This document shows positions 25,231 through 35,209 of a stretch of 64,000 nt of DNA, one piece after another. The stretch is from Actinocorallia longicatena. GTDB lineage: Bacteria; Actinomycetota; Actinomycetes; Streptosporangiales; Streptosporangiaceae. The stretch lies in NCBI RefSeq assembly GCF_039534125.1, contig NZ_BAAAUV010000015.1, positions 1 through 64,000 of the forward strand, written 5' to 3'. The position numbers and the translations under genes were made by a program. The notes beneath the pieces are model-generated. The model was not told the DNA's origin. It saw only the letters and a list, made by a program, of their open reading frames with translations, and did no database searches. Positions within the stretch are counted from its first letter, which is position 1. The number at the start of each line of letters is the position of its first letter.

Positions 25231-25250
25231 GGCGCCGACCCTAGCCGGGA

Positions 25251-26513
25251 TCAGACCCGGGTGAAGGCGAGGGTGACGTTGTGGCCGCCGAAGCCGAAGG
25301 AGTTGGCGAGCGCCGAGGCGGGTCCGGGCAGGAGCTTGCGGGGCTCGTCGGTGACGATGTCGAGGTCGACGGCGTCGTCGAGGTCGACGAGGTTGCGGAC
25401 CGGCGGGATCAGGCCCTCGCGGAGGGTCAGGATGGTGATCAGCGCGCCGAGCGCGCCCGCGCCGCCGAGCAGATGCCCGGTCATCGACTTCGTGCCGGTC
25501 AGCGGCAGGTTGTAGGCGTGCGCGCCGAACGCGGTCTTGATCGCGTTGATCTCGGCGACGTCGCCCTGCGGGGTCGCCGTGGCGTGCGGGTGGATGTGGA
25601 CGATCTGCTCCGGGTCCAGCTCGGCGTTGGCGAGGCAGCGGCTCATGGCCTTCGCGGCGCCGCGGCCGTCCTCGGGCGGCTGGACCATGTCGTGGCCGTC
25701 GGAGGAGTAGCCGACCCCGGCCGCGATCGCGTGGACGCGCGCCCCGCGGGCCGCGGCGAACTCCTCGGACTCCAGGATCAGGATGGCCGAGCCCTCGCCG
25801 AGCACGAAGCCGTCGCGCGCCTTGTCGAACGGGCGGGAGGCGATCTCGGGCTCCTCGTTGTGGGTGGACATCGCCCGCATCGCCCCGAACGCCGCGATCT
25901 GCAGCGGGTGGACGCACGCCTCGGTGCCGCCGACGATCACGACGTCGGCCCGGTCGTTGCGGATCATGTCCATGCCGTAGGCGACGGCCTCCGCGCTGGA
26001 CGCGCACGCGCTCGACAGCCCGTGGCTGCCCGCGTAGGCCTTGAACTCGCGGCAGACCTCGGTGGACCCGCCGTCCAGCCGCATCATCGGGTAGGTGCCG
26101 GGGGAGACGACCTCCCAGCCCGACTCGAGATAGCCGTCGTAGTTCTTGATGGCCGTCTGGAGCCCGCCGATGCCGGTGGAGAGCACGACGCCGAGACGGT
26201 CGGGGTCGACGCGCAGGCCGTCCTCGGAGGAGTAGTCGTAGCCGGCGTCGCGCATCGCCTCGGTCGCGGCGATCAGGGCGAACTGCTGGCCGCGGTCCAG
26301 GCGCTCCCTCCGCTCGGCCGACAGGACGCCGCTGTCGGAGGGTTCCACCGCGGCCTGCGCGGCGAAACGGACCGGCAGGTCCTCCACGCAGTCCCACGTG
26401 AGACGCGTCACACCGGTCCGTCCGGCGAGAAGGCCCTCCCAGGTCGAGGAGACGTCCCCGCCCAGGGGGGTCGTGGCTCCGAGGCCGGTCACCACAACAC
26501 GTGTCCTGCTCAC
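25251..26513 (-). CDS. fabF: Beta-ketoacyl-ACP synthase II
   Basis: 420 residues from GTG 26513 with AAGGAGG upstream. Catalytic triad is visible: Cys170 (SSACASS), His310 (HPHATATP) and His347 (KSMTGHLLGG), with Lys342. It condenses malonyl-ACP with acyl-ACP in the cytoplasm. The first His motif reads HPHATATPQGD instead of the usual NAHGTSTPxND, a mild departure. No acyl carrier protein, KAS partner or reductase lies beside it, so it is either an extra fatty-acid enzyme or part of a dispersed pathway. Confidence 0.88.
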   Translation of the reverse strand: MSRTRVVVTGLGATTPLGGDVSSTWEGLLAGRTGVTRLTWDCVEDLPVRFAAQAAVEPSDSGVLSAERRERLDRGQQFALIAATEAMRDAGYDYSSEDGLRVDPDRLGVVLSTGIGGLQTAIKNYDGYLESGWEVVSPGTYPMMRLDGGSTEVCREFKAYAGSHGLSSACASSAEAVAYGMDMIRNDRADVVIVGGTEACVHPLQIAAFGAMRAMSTHNEEPEIASRPFDKARDGFVLGEGSAILILESEEFAAARGARVHAIAAGVGYSSDGHDMVQPPEDGRGAAKAMSRCLANAELDPEQIVHIHPHATATPQGDVAEINAIKTAFGAHAYNLPLTGTKSMTGHLLGGAGALGALITILTLREGLIPPVRNLVDLDDAVDLDIVTDEPRKLLPGPASALANSFGFGGHNVTLAFTRV

Positions 26514-26744
26514 AGGGCTTGCCTCCTTCTGCGCGGTGGGCCTTTCACCCTGCGGCGTCCGGGATGCCCGGGGATAGTCCGATGCGAACGAAAAAGACCC
26601 CGTCTACTTGTCAGTACGGTGATTGATGCAAAGCCTGACGCGTCGTGACCGGGCGATGACTGGACCAGTCACAGTGGGTGGAAAATCGCTCTTTTTTAGC
26701 CTTATGTGCTGAAGTTGGTCACCTGGCTCAACTAGAGTCGGCCG

Positions 26745-28523
26745 ATGCCGATCATGTCGGATCGTGAATACGTGACCGGAACGCCCCTCGCCGATGAGCG
26801 CAAGACGCCACGGCGCGGTCTGTGGATCGCCTTCCTCGTCTTCGGATGGGCGGTCCAGGCCGTCATCCGCTGGTGGCTCGCCCGGGAGCAGAGCGCCCCG
26901 ATCACCAGTGCGGACGAGATCGGGTATCTGATGGCGGCCCGCGTGCTGTCCGGAGGCGTGGGCGGTGATCTCTCCGGCGGAACCTTCTACCAGGCCGGAT
27001 ACTCCCTCCTGCTGACGCCGATCTACTGGATCACCCGTGACCCCGACCAGGTCTTCAAGATCGCTGTCGGGCTGAACTCGCTCATCGGCGCGCTGCTGTT
27101 CCCCCTCTCCTACGTCGGCCTGCGCCGGTTCGACGTGGGACGGAAGGCCGCCTACGCCGCCGCGTTCGCGCTCGCCGCGCTGCCCGTCGGGATCTGGTAC
27201 GGCCAGCTCGTGTGGTCGGACGCGCTGCTTCCCGTGGTCATCATGGGCTGGCTGCTGGCGCTCCACTCCTTCATGCGCAAGCGGACCGTCTCCGCGACGC
27301 TCATGTGCAGCATCCTGGCCGGCTACGCCTCCGCCGTGCACTCCCGCGGGTCGGTGATCGTCGCCGTGCACTTCCTGACGCTGCTGTTCGTGGCGTGGAA
27401 GAGCAGGGCCCACCGGCTGCTGGCGTTCGCCTCGATGGGCGTCCTCGGGCTCGTCTACGTCCTCGGAGCCCTGCTCAACCGGTACATCGTGAGTGAGATC
27501 TACCCGGACGGCCCCCGCTCCCTCGGTGATCTGCTCGTCCAGCGGATGACCAGCGTGGACGGCCTGATCAGATCGGGCTCCGGAGCGTCCGGGCAGATCT
27601 GGTACCTGGGCGTCAGCACCTGGGGGCTCGCCGCCATCGGCATCGCCGCGGCCGTGGCCGTGATCTTCATGCCGTCGCGGCCCCGGCAGGAACGCCTGCT
27701 CGCGGCCGTCATGATCGCGACGACGGTCGGGCTCGCGGTCGCCTCGTGCGCCGCGCTGCCGGTCGAGCACCGGGTCGGCAACTACGCCTACGGGCGGTAC
27801 CTGAGCTTCTTCGCGATCCCCTACAGCCTGGCCGGGATGGTCGTCCTGGTGCGGGCCGGGATCGGGAAGGTGTTCCTCGCCGGGGTCGGCGGCATCCTGC
27901 TGATCGCCGGGGGGTACTTCGCGGTCTACTCCTACGCCGGCGATCTGCTGACGACCGACCAGTTCTACGCGGCGGACTTCCCCGAGATGTCCTTCCTGAC
28001 CGGTGACTGGAACGCTCTCCACATGCGCGACGCCTCGATCACCGGTGCGGCGCTGGCGGGGATCGCGACCGGTCTCGCGCTGTTCCTGCGGGCCCCCGAG
28101 CGGTGGATCGGGCAGGCCAAGTCCACCGCCGTGGGGGCGAGCGTCCTGGCGGTGGCGATCCTGGCGATCGACGGCGCCGCCGCCCAGGCCATCACGGTCA
28201 AGGGCACGCGGGAGTGGAACAAGTACGCCGACACGCTGTCCAGGCCGCCGGTGAAGTCCGGCGAGATCGTCGCGCTCGACTCGCGGTTCACCTGGGAGGT
28301 GCCCTACCAGACCATGCTGCGCGTCTGGTGGACCGAGCTGCCGCGCTTCGACCCCACGACCACGGCCCCGCCCGCCGAGGCCTGCGCCGTGCTCGTGAAG
28401 GCGACCACCCCGCCGCTGAAGCCCGCCGCGGGCTTCCACGACGCGGGTCACTACTACGACCGGTGGGTCGCCTGGCGCAGGGACAGCTGCGGCGACGAGG
28501 GGTTGACGATCATCCGCATCTGA
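26745..28523 (+). CDS. Polytopic membrane protein, GT-C-glycosyltransferase-like
   Basis: 592 residues (ATG 26745; ATG 26754 is an alternative). About 11-12 membrane helices. The first outside loop carries TSADEIGYL right after helix 1, the place where GT-C enzymes keep their catalytic acidic residues. The C-terminal 110 residues (VKGTREWNKYADTLSRPP...) are soluble and probably extracytoplasmic. GT-C enzymes use polyprenyl-phosphate sugars; the substrate cannot be named. The upstream 230 bp is relatively AT-rich and should hold its promoter. The next small gene starts 15 bp downstream. Confidence 0.6.
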   Translation: MPIMSDREYVTGTPLADERKTPRRGLWIAFLVFGWAVQAVIRWWLAREQSAPITSADEIGYLMAARVLSGGVGGDLSGGTFYQAGYSLLLTPIYWITRDPDQVFKIAVGLNSLIGALLFPLSYVGLRRFDVGRKAAYAAAFALAALPVGIWYGQLVWSDALLPVVIMGWLLALHSFMRKRTVSATLMCSILAGYASAVHSRGSVIVAVHFLTLLFVAWKSRAHRLLAFASMGVLGLVYVLGALLNRYIVSEIYPDGPRSLGDLLVQRMTSVDGLIRSGSGASGQIWYLGVSTWGLAAIGIAAAVAVIFMPSRPRQERLLAAVMIATTVGLAVASCAALPVEHRVGNYAYGRYLSFFAIPYSLAGMVVLVRAGIGKVFLAGVGGILLIAGGYFAVYSYAGDLLTTDQFYAADFPEMSFLTGDWNALHMRDASITGAALAGIATGLALFLRAPERWIGQAKSTAVGASVLAVAILAIDGAAAQAITVKGTREWNKYADTLSRPPVKSGEIVALDSRFTWEVPYQTMLRVWWTELPRFDPTTTAPPAEACAVLVKATTPPLKPAAGFHDAGHYYDRWVAWRRDSCGDEGLTIIRI

Positions 28524-28538
28524 CGAAGAGTCGAGGAC

Positions 28539-28877
28539 ATGGCCACTCCCGCTGAGCTCGAGCGCCGCTACACGCTGCTGACGGCCGTCGGGCGGTACGA
28601 CGCCCTGCGCACCCGCGAGGTGCTGGCGGCCCCCGACGAGCCCGACATCAAGCCGCTGGGCCGCGAGGAGTGCCTGGAACTGCTGGCCCTCGGCGAGGTC
28701 ATCGCCAAGAAGGCCGCGTACGGGCAGCAGCTCTCGGTCCGGGCCGCGCGGGAGGCCGGGGCCTCCTGGGCCGACATCGGCGCGGCCCTGGACGTGGACG
28801 AGGAGACGGCCAGGCGGCTGCACGAGCGGTGGCTGGAAGGCCGTCAGCCGCGTGACGTGGTCGACTCCTCCGACTGA
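28539..28877 (+). CDS. Small HTH-like protein
   Basis: 112 residues from ATG 28539 with GAGGAC upstream. The stretch GQQLSVRAAREAGASWADIGAALDVDEETARRLHERWLEG looks like a helix-turn-helix of the type found in small actinobacterial proteins (ASWADIGAALDV as the turn). It is 15 bp after the membrane glycosyltransferase-like gene and is followed by a strong terminator, so the two are likely one operon. DNA binding is inferred. Confidence 0.6.
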   Translation: MATPAELERRYTLLTAVGRYDALRTREVLAAPDEPDIKPLGREECLELLALGEVIAKKAAYGQQLSVRAAREAGASWADIGAALDVDEETARRLHERWLEGRQPRDVVDSSD

Positions 28878-28914
28878 GACGGGGACCGGACCCGAAGCTC
28901 CGGAGCACAGGGAA

Positions 28915-28948
28915 GGGCGCGGACCCGGGTGTGACCGGGTCCGCGCCC
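28915..28948. terminator. Strong hairpin terminator
   Basis: A perfect 14-bp stem (GGGCGCGGACCCGG / CCGGGTCCGCGCCC) with loop GTGTGA is followed by TTTCCC. It lies between convergent genes ending at 28877 and 28965 and should stop transcription from the left. Confidence 0.85.
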
Positions 28949-28964
28949 TTTCCCGTCGTCCGGC

Positions 28965-29162
28965 CTACTTGCTGGGCTCGGGGGTCTTGCACTCGATCTT
29001 GGGGTTGGCGCCCAGGTAGTTGAGCGGGCCCGCCACGATCGTGACGGCGACCGTCGAGGTCTTGGAGCAGTTGGCGTCGGAGTCGTCGAAATAGTCGCGC
29101 TGGATGGCAGCGGCGAGTCCGATCAGAAGCCAGAGAATGAGTATTACGGATCCGGCGCGCAT
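28965..29162 (-). CDS. Small single-pass membrane protein
   Basis: 65 residues from ATG 29162, with an excellent AGGAGGAAGG site upstream. One N-terminal helix (SVILILWLLIGLAAAIQ) and a short outside part containing two Cys (ANCSKTS, KIECKTP) and VAGPLNYLGANP. Matches a common actinobacterial family of unknown function with the same LNYLG motif. Monocistronic by position. Confidence 0.7.
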   Translation of the reverse strand: MRAGSVILILWLLIGLAAAIQRDYFDDSDANCSKTSTVAVTIVAGPLNYLGANPKIECKTPEPSK

Positions 29163-29338
29163 GCCTTCCTCCTACTGGTGAATTTGCTTCACATGTAGTG
29201 CCCGACGGACGCGGAATAAACCGGTATGTCGGGCCCAGCGGAGAAAGGGCAGGCAGAAAGCGTCGCGAACGGGTGCCGTCGCCGTGACCCCGCCCCGACA
29301 ATGTCGGGGAGTGGTGACACGGCGGCGAAGGGTGACTC

Positions 29339-29848
29339 ATGGGGAAGCGTTCCGACCGGCTCCCGGCCTGCACGCTCTACAGCACGCCGCTCCGCCCGTT
29401 CGGGCCCCGGCGGATCACGGTGCGCGCGGCCGCCGTGGCGTCGGCGGCGGTGCTGGTCGTGGCGGCCGCCGTCGCCTGGCCCCGGGACGTCCCGGTACCG
29501 CTGGCCTTTCCCGGGCGGACGCCCACGGCCCAGGCCACGGAGTCCGGCGGGCAGGACCGCGTCCCGCCGCTGCCGGCCCGGCTCGGCGCCCCCGGGCCCG
29601 AGGCGTCCAGGACCCAGGACGAAGCCGCCCGGGACGGGCGTCCGGCGCAGGGACGTCCCGTGCAGGCCCGGCCGCGGCCCTCCGCCGAGAAGCCCGTCTC
29701 CCACCAGGTCCGGCCCGGCAAGAAGCCGCGGAAGGCCGAGCCGCGCCCGGTGCCCGCGTGGGTCTCCCGCGAGTGCTCCCGCCGCTTCCCCCGCGACCAG
29801 GTGCGCCGCGAGGCCTGCCGGGCCGTCCTGGAGAAGGCCCTCGGCTGA
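29339..29848 (+). CDS. Membrane-anchored Pro/Arg-rich protein, unknown
   Basis: 169 residues from ATG 29339 (GAAGGGTG upstream). One membrane helix (AAAVASAAVLVVAAAVAW) is followed by a long Pro/Arg/Ala-rich linker and a basic C-terminal helix with two Cys (SRECSRRFPRDQVRREACRAVLEKAL). Codon bias supports this frame over overlapping ones. No family recognised. The 176 bp before it show no other gene. Confidence 0.5.
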   Translation: MGKRSDRLPACTLYSTPLRPFGPRRITVRAAAVASAAVLVVAAAVAWPRDVPVPLAFPGRTPTAQATESGGQDRVPPLPARLGAPGPEASRTQDEAARDGRPAQGRPVQARPRPSAEKPVSHQVRPGKKPRKAEPRPVPAWVSRECSRRFPRDQVRREACRAVLEKALG

Positions 29849-29878
29849 GACGGGGGCACGGGACCGTTCCCGGCGCGC

Positions 29879-31309
29879 TCAGGCCTCGTGGGGGTGGCGG
29901 ATGGCGTGGAGGAGCGCCACGCCGGTGGTGAGGATCGCGGCGGCGGCGACCAGCCAGAAGCAGATCTGGTAGGCGGTGAGGGTGGGGGCGCCGGAGGAGA
30001 GGGTGTGCCCGGCGAGGATCGCGGCGGTGATCGCACCGGCGGCGCTGCCGCCGGTCGTGCGGACCAGGGAGTTGATCCCGCTGGCGATGCTGCTCTCGGC
30101 CATCGGCACGTGCTGGACGGCCAGTGTGCCGAGCGCGGCGTAGGCGATGCCGAAGCCGACTCCCTGGAGCGCGCCGAAGATCAGCATGTCGTGGACGTGG
30201 CTGTTGGCGACGGCCAGCCAGACATAGCTGAACGCGGCGAAGACGCTGCCGATCGCGAGGGTGTAGGCCGAGCCCAGCCGGGCGGCGATCCGGCCCGCGA
30301 ACATCGAGCAGATCAGCATCGTGAAGGTGCTGGGCAGGCCGTAGATGCCGACGTCGAGCACCGAGCCGGACAACCCGTACCCGGTGGCGTCCCGGTCGGT
30401 CTGGATGAAGTTGGACGTGAGCGTGAACGCCGCGAACATCGAGAACCCCAGCAGCGCCGAGGCGACGTTCGCCGACAGGGACTGCCGGCCGACCAGCAGG
30501 CGCAGCCGCACGAGCGGCTCCTTGACGCGCGTCTCGACCCTGACCCACACCGCGCACAGCACGGCCGCCGCCCCGAACAGGCCGAGGACCCCGCCGGACG
30601 CCCAGCCCCACTTGTTGCCCTGGCTGATGGCCATCAGCAGGCAGACCAGCCAGCCCGCGAGCAGCGCCGCGCCGACGAGGTCGGGACGGCCGCCGGAGCG
30701 GTTCCCGGTGTCGGGCGCGGCCCAGGCGACCAGGGCGAGCCCGGCCGCGGCCAGCACCGTGGTGATCCAGAAGACCGGGTGGTGGCTGGTCGTCCGGTCG
30801 GCGATCAGCCCGGTGACGATCATCCCGAGGGTTCCGCCGACGCCCATGGTCGCCGACACGATCCCGATCGCTCCCATGATCTTCTCGCGCGGGAACGCGT
30901 CGCGGATGACGCCGATGGCCAGCGGGATCAACGCGGTCGAGACGCCCTGGAGCACCCGGCCGAACACGAGGACCGGCAGAGACTCCGACAACGCGCCGAC
31001 CGCGGACCCGAGCACCAGCAGGCCCATGACGACCAGGATCATCCGCTTCTTGCCGTACATGTCGCCGAACCGCGACAGCAGCGGGGTCGCGACCGCGCCG
31101 GCCAGCAGCGAAGCGGTGAAGACCCAGGTCACCGCGGTGACGGAGGTGTCGAACTGGGCCATGAGCCGCGGCAGCAGCGGGATCACGACGGTCTGCTGCA
31201 CCGAGACGACCATCCCGGCCGTGGCCAGGGCCAGGAGGGTGAGCCCGGTGTGCGGGAGGGCAGGGGCGGGTCCCGGCCGTCCTGTGGTCTCGGCTGTCTC
31301 GGTGGTCAT
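29879..31309 (-). CDS. MFS drug exporter (DHA2/EmrB type) under MarR control
   Basis: 476 residues from ATG 31309. Motifs LLSRFGDMYGKKR (motif A), SVQQTVVIPLLPRLMAQF (D1-like) and GIVSATMGVGGTLGM (motif C) identify a proton-coupled exporter with about 14 helices. It is divergent from a marR gene with a 66-bp gap that contains a perfect operator palindrome at 31339-31355, so derepression by a small toxic ligand is the likely control. Confidence 0.88.
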   Translation of the reverse strand: MTTETAETTGRPGPAPALPHTGLTLLALATAGMVVSVQQTVVIPLLPRLMAQFDTSVTAVTWVFTASLLAGAVATPLLSRFGDMYGKKRMILVVMGLLVLGSAVGALSESLPVLVFGRVLQGVSTALIPLAIGVIRDAFPREKIMGAIGIVSATMGVGGTLGMIVTGLIADRTTSHHPVFWITTVLAAAGLALVAWAAPDTGNRSGGRPDLVGAALLAGWLVCLLMAISQGNKWGWASGGVLGLFGAAAVLCAVWVRVETRVKEPLVRLRLLVGRQSLSANVASALLGFSMFAAFTLTSNFIQTDRDATGYGLSGSVLDVGIYGLPSTFTMLICSMFAGRIAARLGSAYTLAIGSVFAAFSYVWLAVANSHVHDMLIFGALQGVGFGIAYAALGTLAVQHVPMAESSIASGINSLVRTTGGSAAGAITAAILAGHTLSSGAPTLTAYQICFWLVAAAAILTTGVALLHAIRHPHEA

Positions 31310-31338
31310 GCGCTCTCCCGGGGGGCGTAGGAAAGTAG

Positions 31339-31355
31339 TTACTTAAGTTAAGTAA
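31339..31355. promoter_or_regulatory. MarR operator palindrome
   Basis: TTACTTAAGTTAAGTAA is a perfect 8-bp inverted repeat with a one-base centre, strikingly AT-rich against its surroundings and placed between the divergent MFS and marR genes. This is the classical position and shape for a MarR-dimer site. Confidence 0.8.
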
Positions 31356-31375
31356 TATAGCCATACGCTTGGGCC

Positions 31376-31846
31376 ATGCAGGCACCGGAGGACATCGTCG
31401 AGATCGAGCGCGCGCTCACCCGTGTCGCTCATCTGCTCACCCGTGCCCGCCAGCACGACCGGACCGTCGCGGCCGCCGGGGTGCCCATCGACCGGGCGGC
31501 CCTGCCCGTGTTGCGCCTGCTCAGCGAGGCCGCCGACCCGATGCGGCCCAGCGAGCTCGCGTCCCGGCTGAACGTCGAGGCGCCGCATGTCACCCGGCAG
31601 ATCCAGCGGCTGGAACGCGTGGGCTATCTCACGCGGGTCCCCGACCCCATCGACGGCCGCGCCCACCGGGTGCGCGTCACCCCCGCGGGCCGCGACGCCA
31701 TGGACTCCATCCGCGCCATCGGCCTCCAGTGGATGGAGGAGGCCCTGTCGGACTGGTCGGCCTCCGAACGCCACCAGCTCGCCGACCTGGTCCACCGCAT
31801 GGTCGACGACCTGGCCGACCACATGGAACTCCCGCTCAAGCCCTGA
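31376..31846 (+). CDS. MarR-family transcriptional regulator
   Basis: 156 residues from ATG 31376. The winged helix-turn-helix is clear: MRPSELASRLNVEAPHVTRQIQRLERVGYLTRVPDPIDGRAHRVRVTPAGR, with the D-x-R-A-H wing. Flanking helices provide the dimer interface. Likely represses both itself and the divergent exporter through the palindrome at 31339-31355. Confidence 0.92.
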   Translation: MQAPEDIVEIERALTRVAHLLTRARQHDRTVAAAGVPIDRAALPVLRLLSEAADPMRPSELASRLNVEAPHVTRQIQRLERVGYLTRVPDPIDGRAHRVRVTPAGRDAMDSIRAIGLQWMEEALSDWSASERHQLADLVHRMVDDLADHMELPLKP

Positions 31847-31869
31847 AGGCCTTGTCTCGCGGCCTCACC

Positions 31870-32463
31870 TCAGGGCTTCACCTCGAGGCCGAGGGCGGCC
31901 GCCAGCGTGACGGCCTGCTGCGGGGTGATGATCGCGCCCTTGAGGTCGAAGGCCTGGGGATCGAGGTCGGAGAAGACCGTGCCGCGCAGGTCGGCGCCCG
32001 TCAGGGCCGAGCGGTGCAGCCAGGCCGCGCTCAGGTCGCAGTCACGGAGGTCCGCCCCGTCGAGCCGGACGCCCGTCAGATCCGCCTCCCGCATCCGCAC
32101 CCCGGTGAAGGAGCTGCCGCGCAGGTCGGAGCCCGGCATCGCGACGAACGACCAGTCGCCGCCGTCGACCTTGAACAGGCCGAAGTCGCACCGCTCGAAC
32201 CCGCTGCCGGTCATCTTGCACGAGGTGAAGGAGGCGTCGAAGAACGACGATCCGGCGAACGTGCAGTTCAGATAGGCCGACTCGGCGTGGGTCGAGGCGT
32301 TGAACCGCACCTGCCGGAAGGTGCACTCCTCGAACACGGCCCCCCGGACGTCGATCTCCATCAGGTCGAGGTCCACGAACAGCACGCGCCTGAAGGTCTC
32401 TCCGTCGATGTCCCGGCCGTCCCAGTCACCGACGGTGCCATCCTCATGTACGCGTTCTGCCAT
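31870..32463 (-). CDS. Pentapeptide-repeat protein
   Basis: 197 residues from ATG 32463. Repeats of the A(D/N)LxX kind run from about residue 40 to 180 (AVFEECTFRQVRFNAS, GSDLRGSSFTGVRMREADLTGVRLDGADLRDCDLSAAWL, GADLRGTVF), predicting a right-handed beta-helix. Some members mimic DNA and shield gyrase from quinolones; nothing here fixes that role. Divergent from the acyl-CoA ligase gene. Confidence 0.85.
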   Translation of the reverse strand: MAERVHEDGTVGDWDGRDIDGETFRRVLFVDLDLMEIDVRGAVFEECTFRQVRFNASTHAESAYLNCTFAGSSFFDASFTSCKMTGSGFERCDFGLFKVDGGDWSFVAMPGSDLRGSSFTGVRMREADLTGVRLDGADLRDCDLSAAWLHRSALTGADLRGTVFSDLDPQAFDLKGAIITPQQAVTLAAALGLEVKP

Positions 32464-32547
32464 ATCCCGACGCTAACAGCGGTTTCCCTCTTTTCGGGTG
32501 CCGACCGCATGGTCTACCGTGCGGCACATCGAGCCCGAGGAGACCAT

Positions 32548-34164
<1,617 letters not shown>

Positions 34165-34179
34165 CGGAGGAAGAGGATC

Positions 34180-34470
34180 ATGCTCGTTGCGTTCTCGGTG
34201 ACCCCGCTGGGCGTCGGTGAGGAGGTCGGGGAGATCGTGGCCGAGGCCGTCCGCGTGGTGCGGGCGAGCGGCCTGCCGAACCGGACGGACGCGATGTTCA
34301 CGACCGTCGAGGGCTCGTGGGACGAGGTCATGGCGGTCGTCGGGGACGCCGTCGCCGCGGTGGAGGCCCGCGCGCCGCGCGTGAGCCTGGTGCTGAAGGC
34401 CGACATCCGGCCGGGCGTCACCGACGGCCTGACCTCGAAGGTCGAGACGATCGAACGCCATCTCGGCTGA
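34180..34470 (+). CDS. MTH1187/YkoF-type thiamine-binding protein
   Basis: 96 residues from ATG 34180 with GGAGGAAGAGG upstream. FSVTPLGVGEEVGEIVAEAVRVVRASGLPNRTDAMFTTVEGSWDEVMAVV and RVSLVLKADIRPG follow the ferredoxin-like family that binds thiamine or hydroxymethylpyrimidine-like ligands. Probably cotranscribed with the ligase; whether the two act together is unclear. Confidence 0.82.
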   Translation: MLVAFSVTPLGVGEEVGEIVAEAVRVVRASGLPNRTDAMFTTVEGSWDEVMAVVGDAVAAVEARAPRVSLVLKADIRPGVTDGLTSKVETIERHLG

Positions 34471-34482
34471 GTTCCGAGAGGG

Positions 34483-35157
34483 TCAGCGGCGCCGGCGCCA
34501 GATCAGGAAGGCGGCGGCGCCGGCGAGGCCCAGCCCGGCTCCGGCGGCGTTCCGCGCGCTGACCAGCGGTGGCCGTTCCGGCCTGGCGGGGATGGCGGAG
34601 GCGGCCGTCCTGGGGCGGGTGCGCAGGGTGCCGTCGCCGGGCTCGGACAGGAGCGAGCCGGGCAGGCCGGTCCCCGTGACGGCCGAGGCAGCCACCGCCC
34701 AGGCCCCGTGGGCCGTCAGCACGTCGAGGCGCCGCTGGAGATCGAGGATCGACCGGCGCAGCTCCGCGACGGCCTCGCCGTCCCCCGCGGGGCCGCGTTC
34801 GCCACGCGGTCCGGCCGGGCCGCGCAGGCCCATGGCGGCGACCGTTCCGGGCAGTCCCCGCTCGCCGGGCGGTCCCGCGGGCCCACGGGGTCCGGCGGGA
34901 CCGCGCCGAGAGTCGGCGTGGAGCAGCGGGACGTGTTCGGCCACCACCCGCTCGGCCCAGGAGCCCTCCACGCCCTCGTAGGAGAGCGTGAAGGGCCCGA
35001 GGGCGCTGAGGCCGTGCCGGACGGCGATCTCGGCCAGCAGGGCCCGTGTCAGCGACGCGCGGTCGGCCGCGTGGGCGTGGACGTCCAGTTCCTGGACGGT
35101 CCCGGTCAGCTGATCGCCGCTGCGGGTGATCTCGACATGGAAGGTCCGACTGTTCAT
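34483..35157 (-). CDS. Collagen-like repeat protein with C-terminal membrane anchor
   Basis: 224 residues from ATG 35157. Residues 86-127 are 13 Gly-X-Y triplets (GPA, GPR, GPP, GER and so on) with one break (AAM) after the seventh. An N-terminal domain of about 80 residues (TFHVEITRSGDQLTGTVQELDVHAHA) comes first; a coiled-coil-like helix (AVAELRRSILDLQRRLDVL) follows the collagen part and could trimerise it; the C-terminus is one hydrophobic helix and RRRR, a tail-anchor layout. No signal peptide is visible, so the side of the membrane is uncertain. Function unknown. Confidence 0.75.
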   Translation of the reverse strand: MNSRTFHVEITRSGDQLTGTVQELDVHAHAADRASLTRALLAEIAVRHGLSALGPFTLSYEGVEGSWAERVVAEHVPLLHADSRRGPAGPRGPAGPPGERGLPGTVAAMGLRGPAGPRGERGPAGDGEAVAELRRSILDLQRRLDVLTAHGAWAVAASAVTGTGLPGSLLSEPGDGTLRTRPRTAASAIPARPERPPLVSARNAAGAGLGLAGAAAFLIWRRRR

Positions 35158-35209
35158 CCCCCCATGATGTCACTCAAGGTGACGGAGGCACCTCACGGGG
35201 TGGGCGGGC

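Noticed and set aside
26604..28823. 739-residue minus-strand frame opposite the GT-C-like gene
   Set aside because: Product is Asp/Gly/Arg/Gln-rich filler typical of the antisense of GC-rich coding DNA.
31369..32547. Upstream extension of the acyl-CoA ligase frame through marR and the pentapeptide gene
   Set aside because: Family similarity and a good ribosome binding site begin only at GTG 32548.
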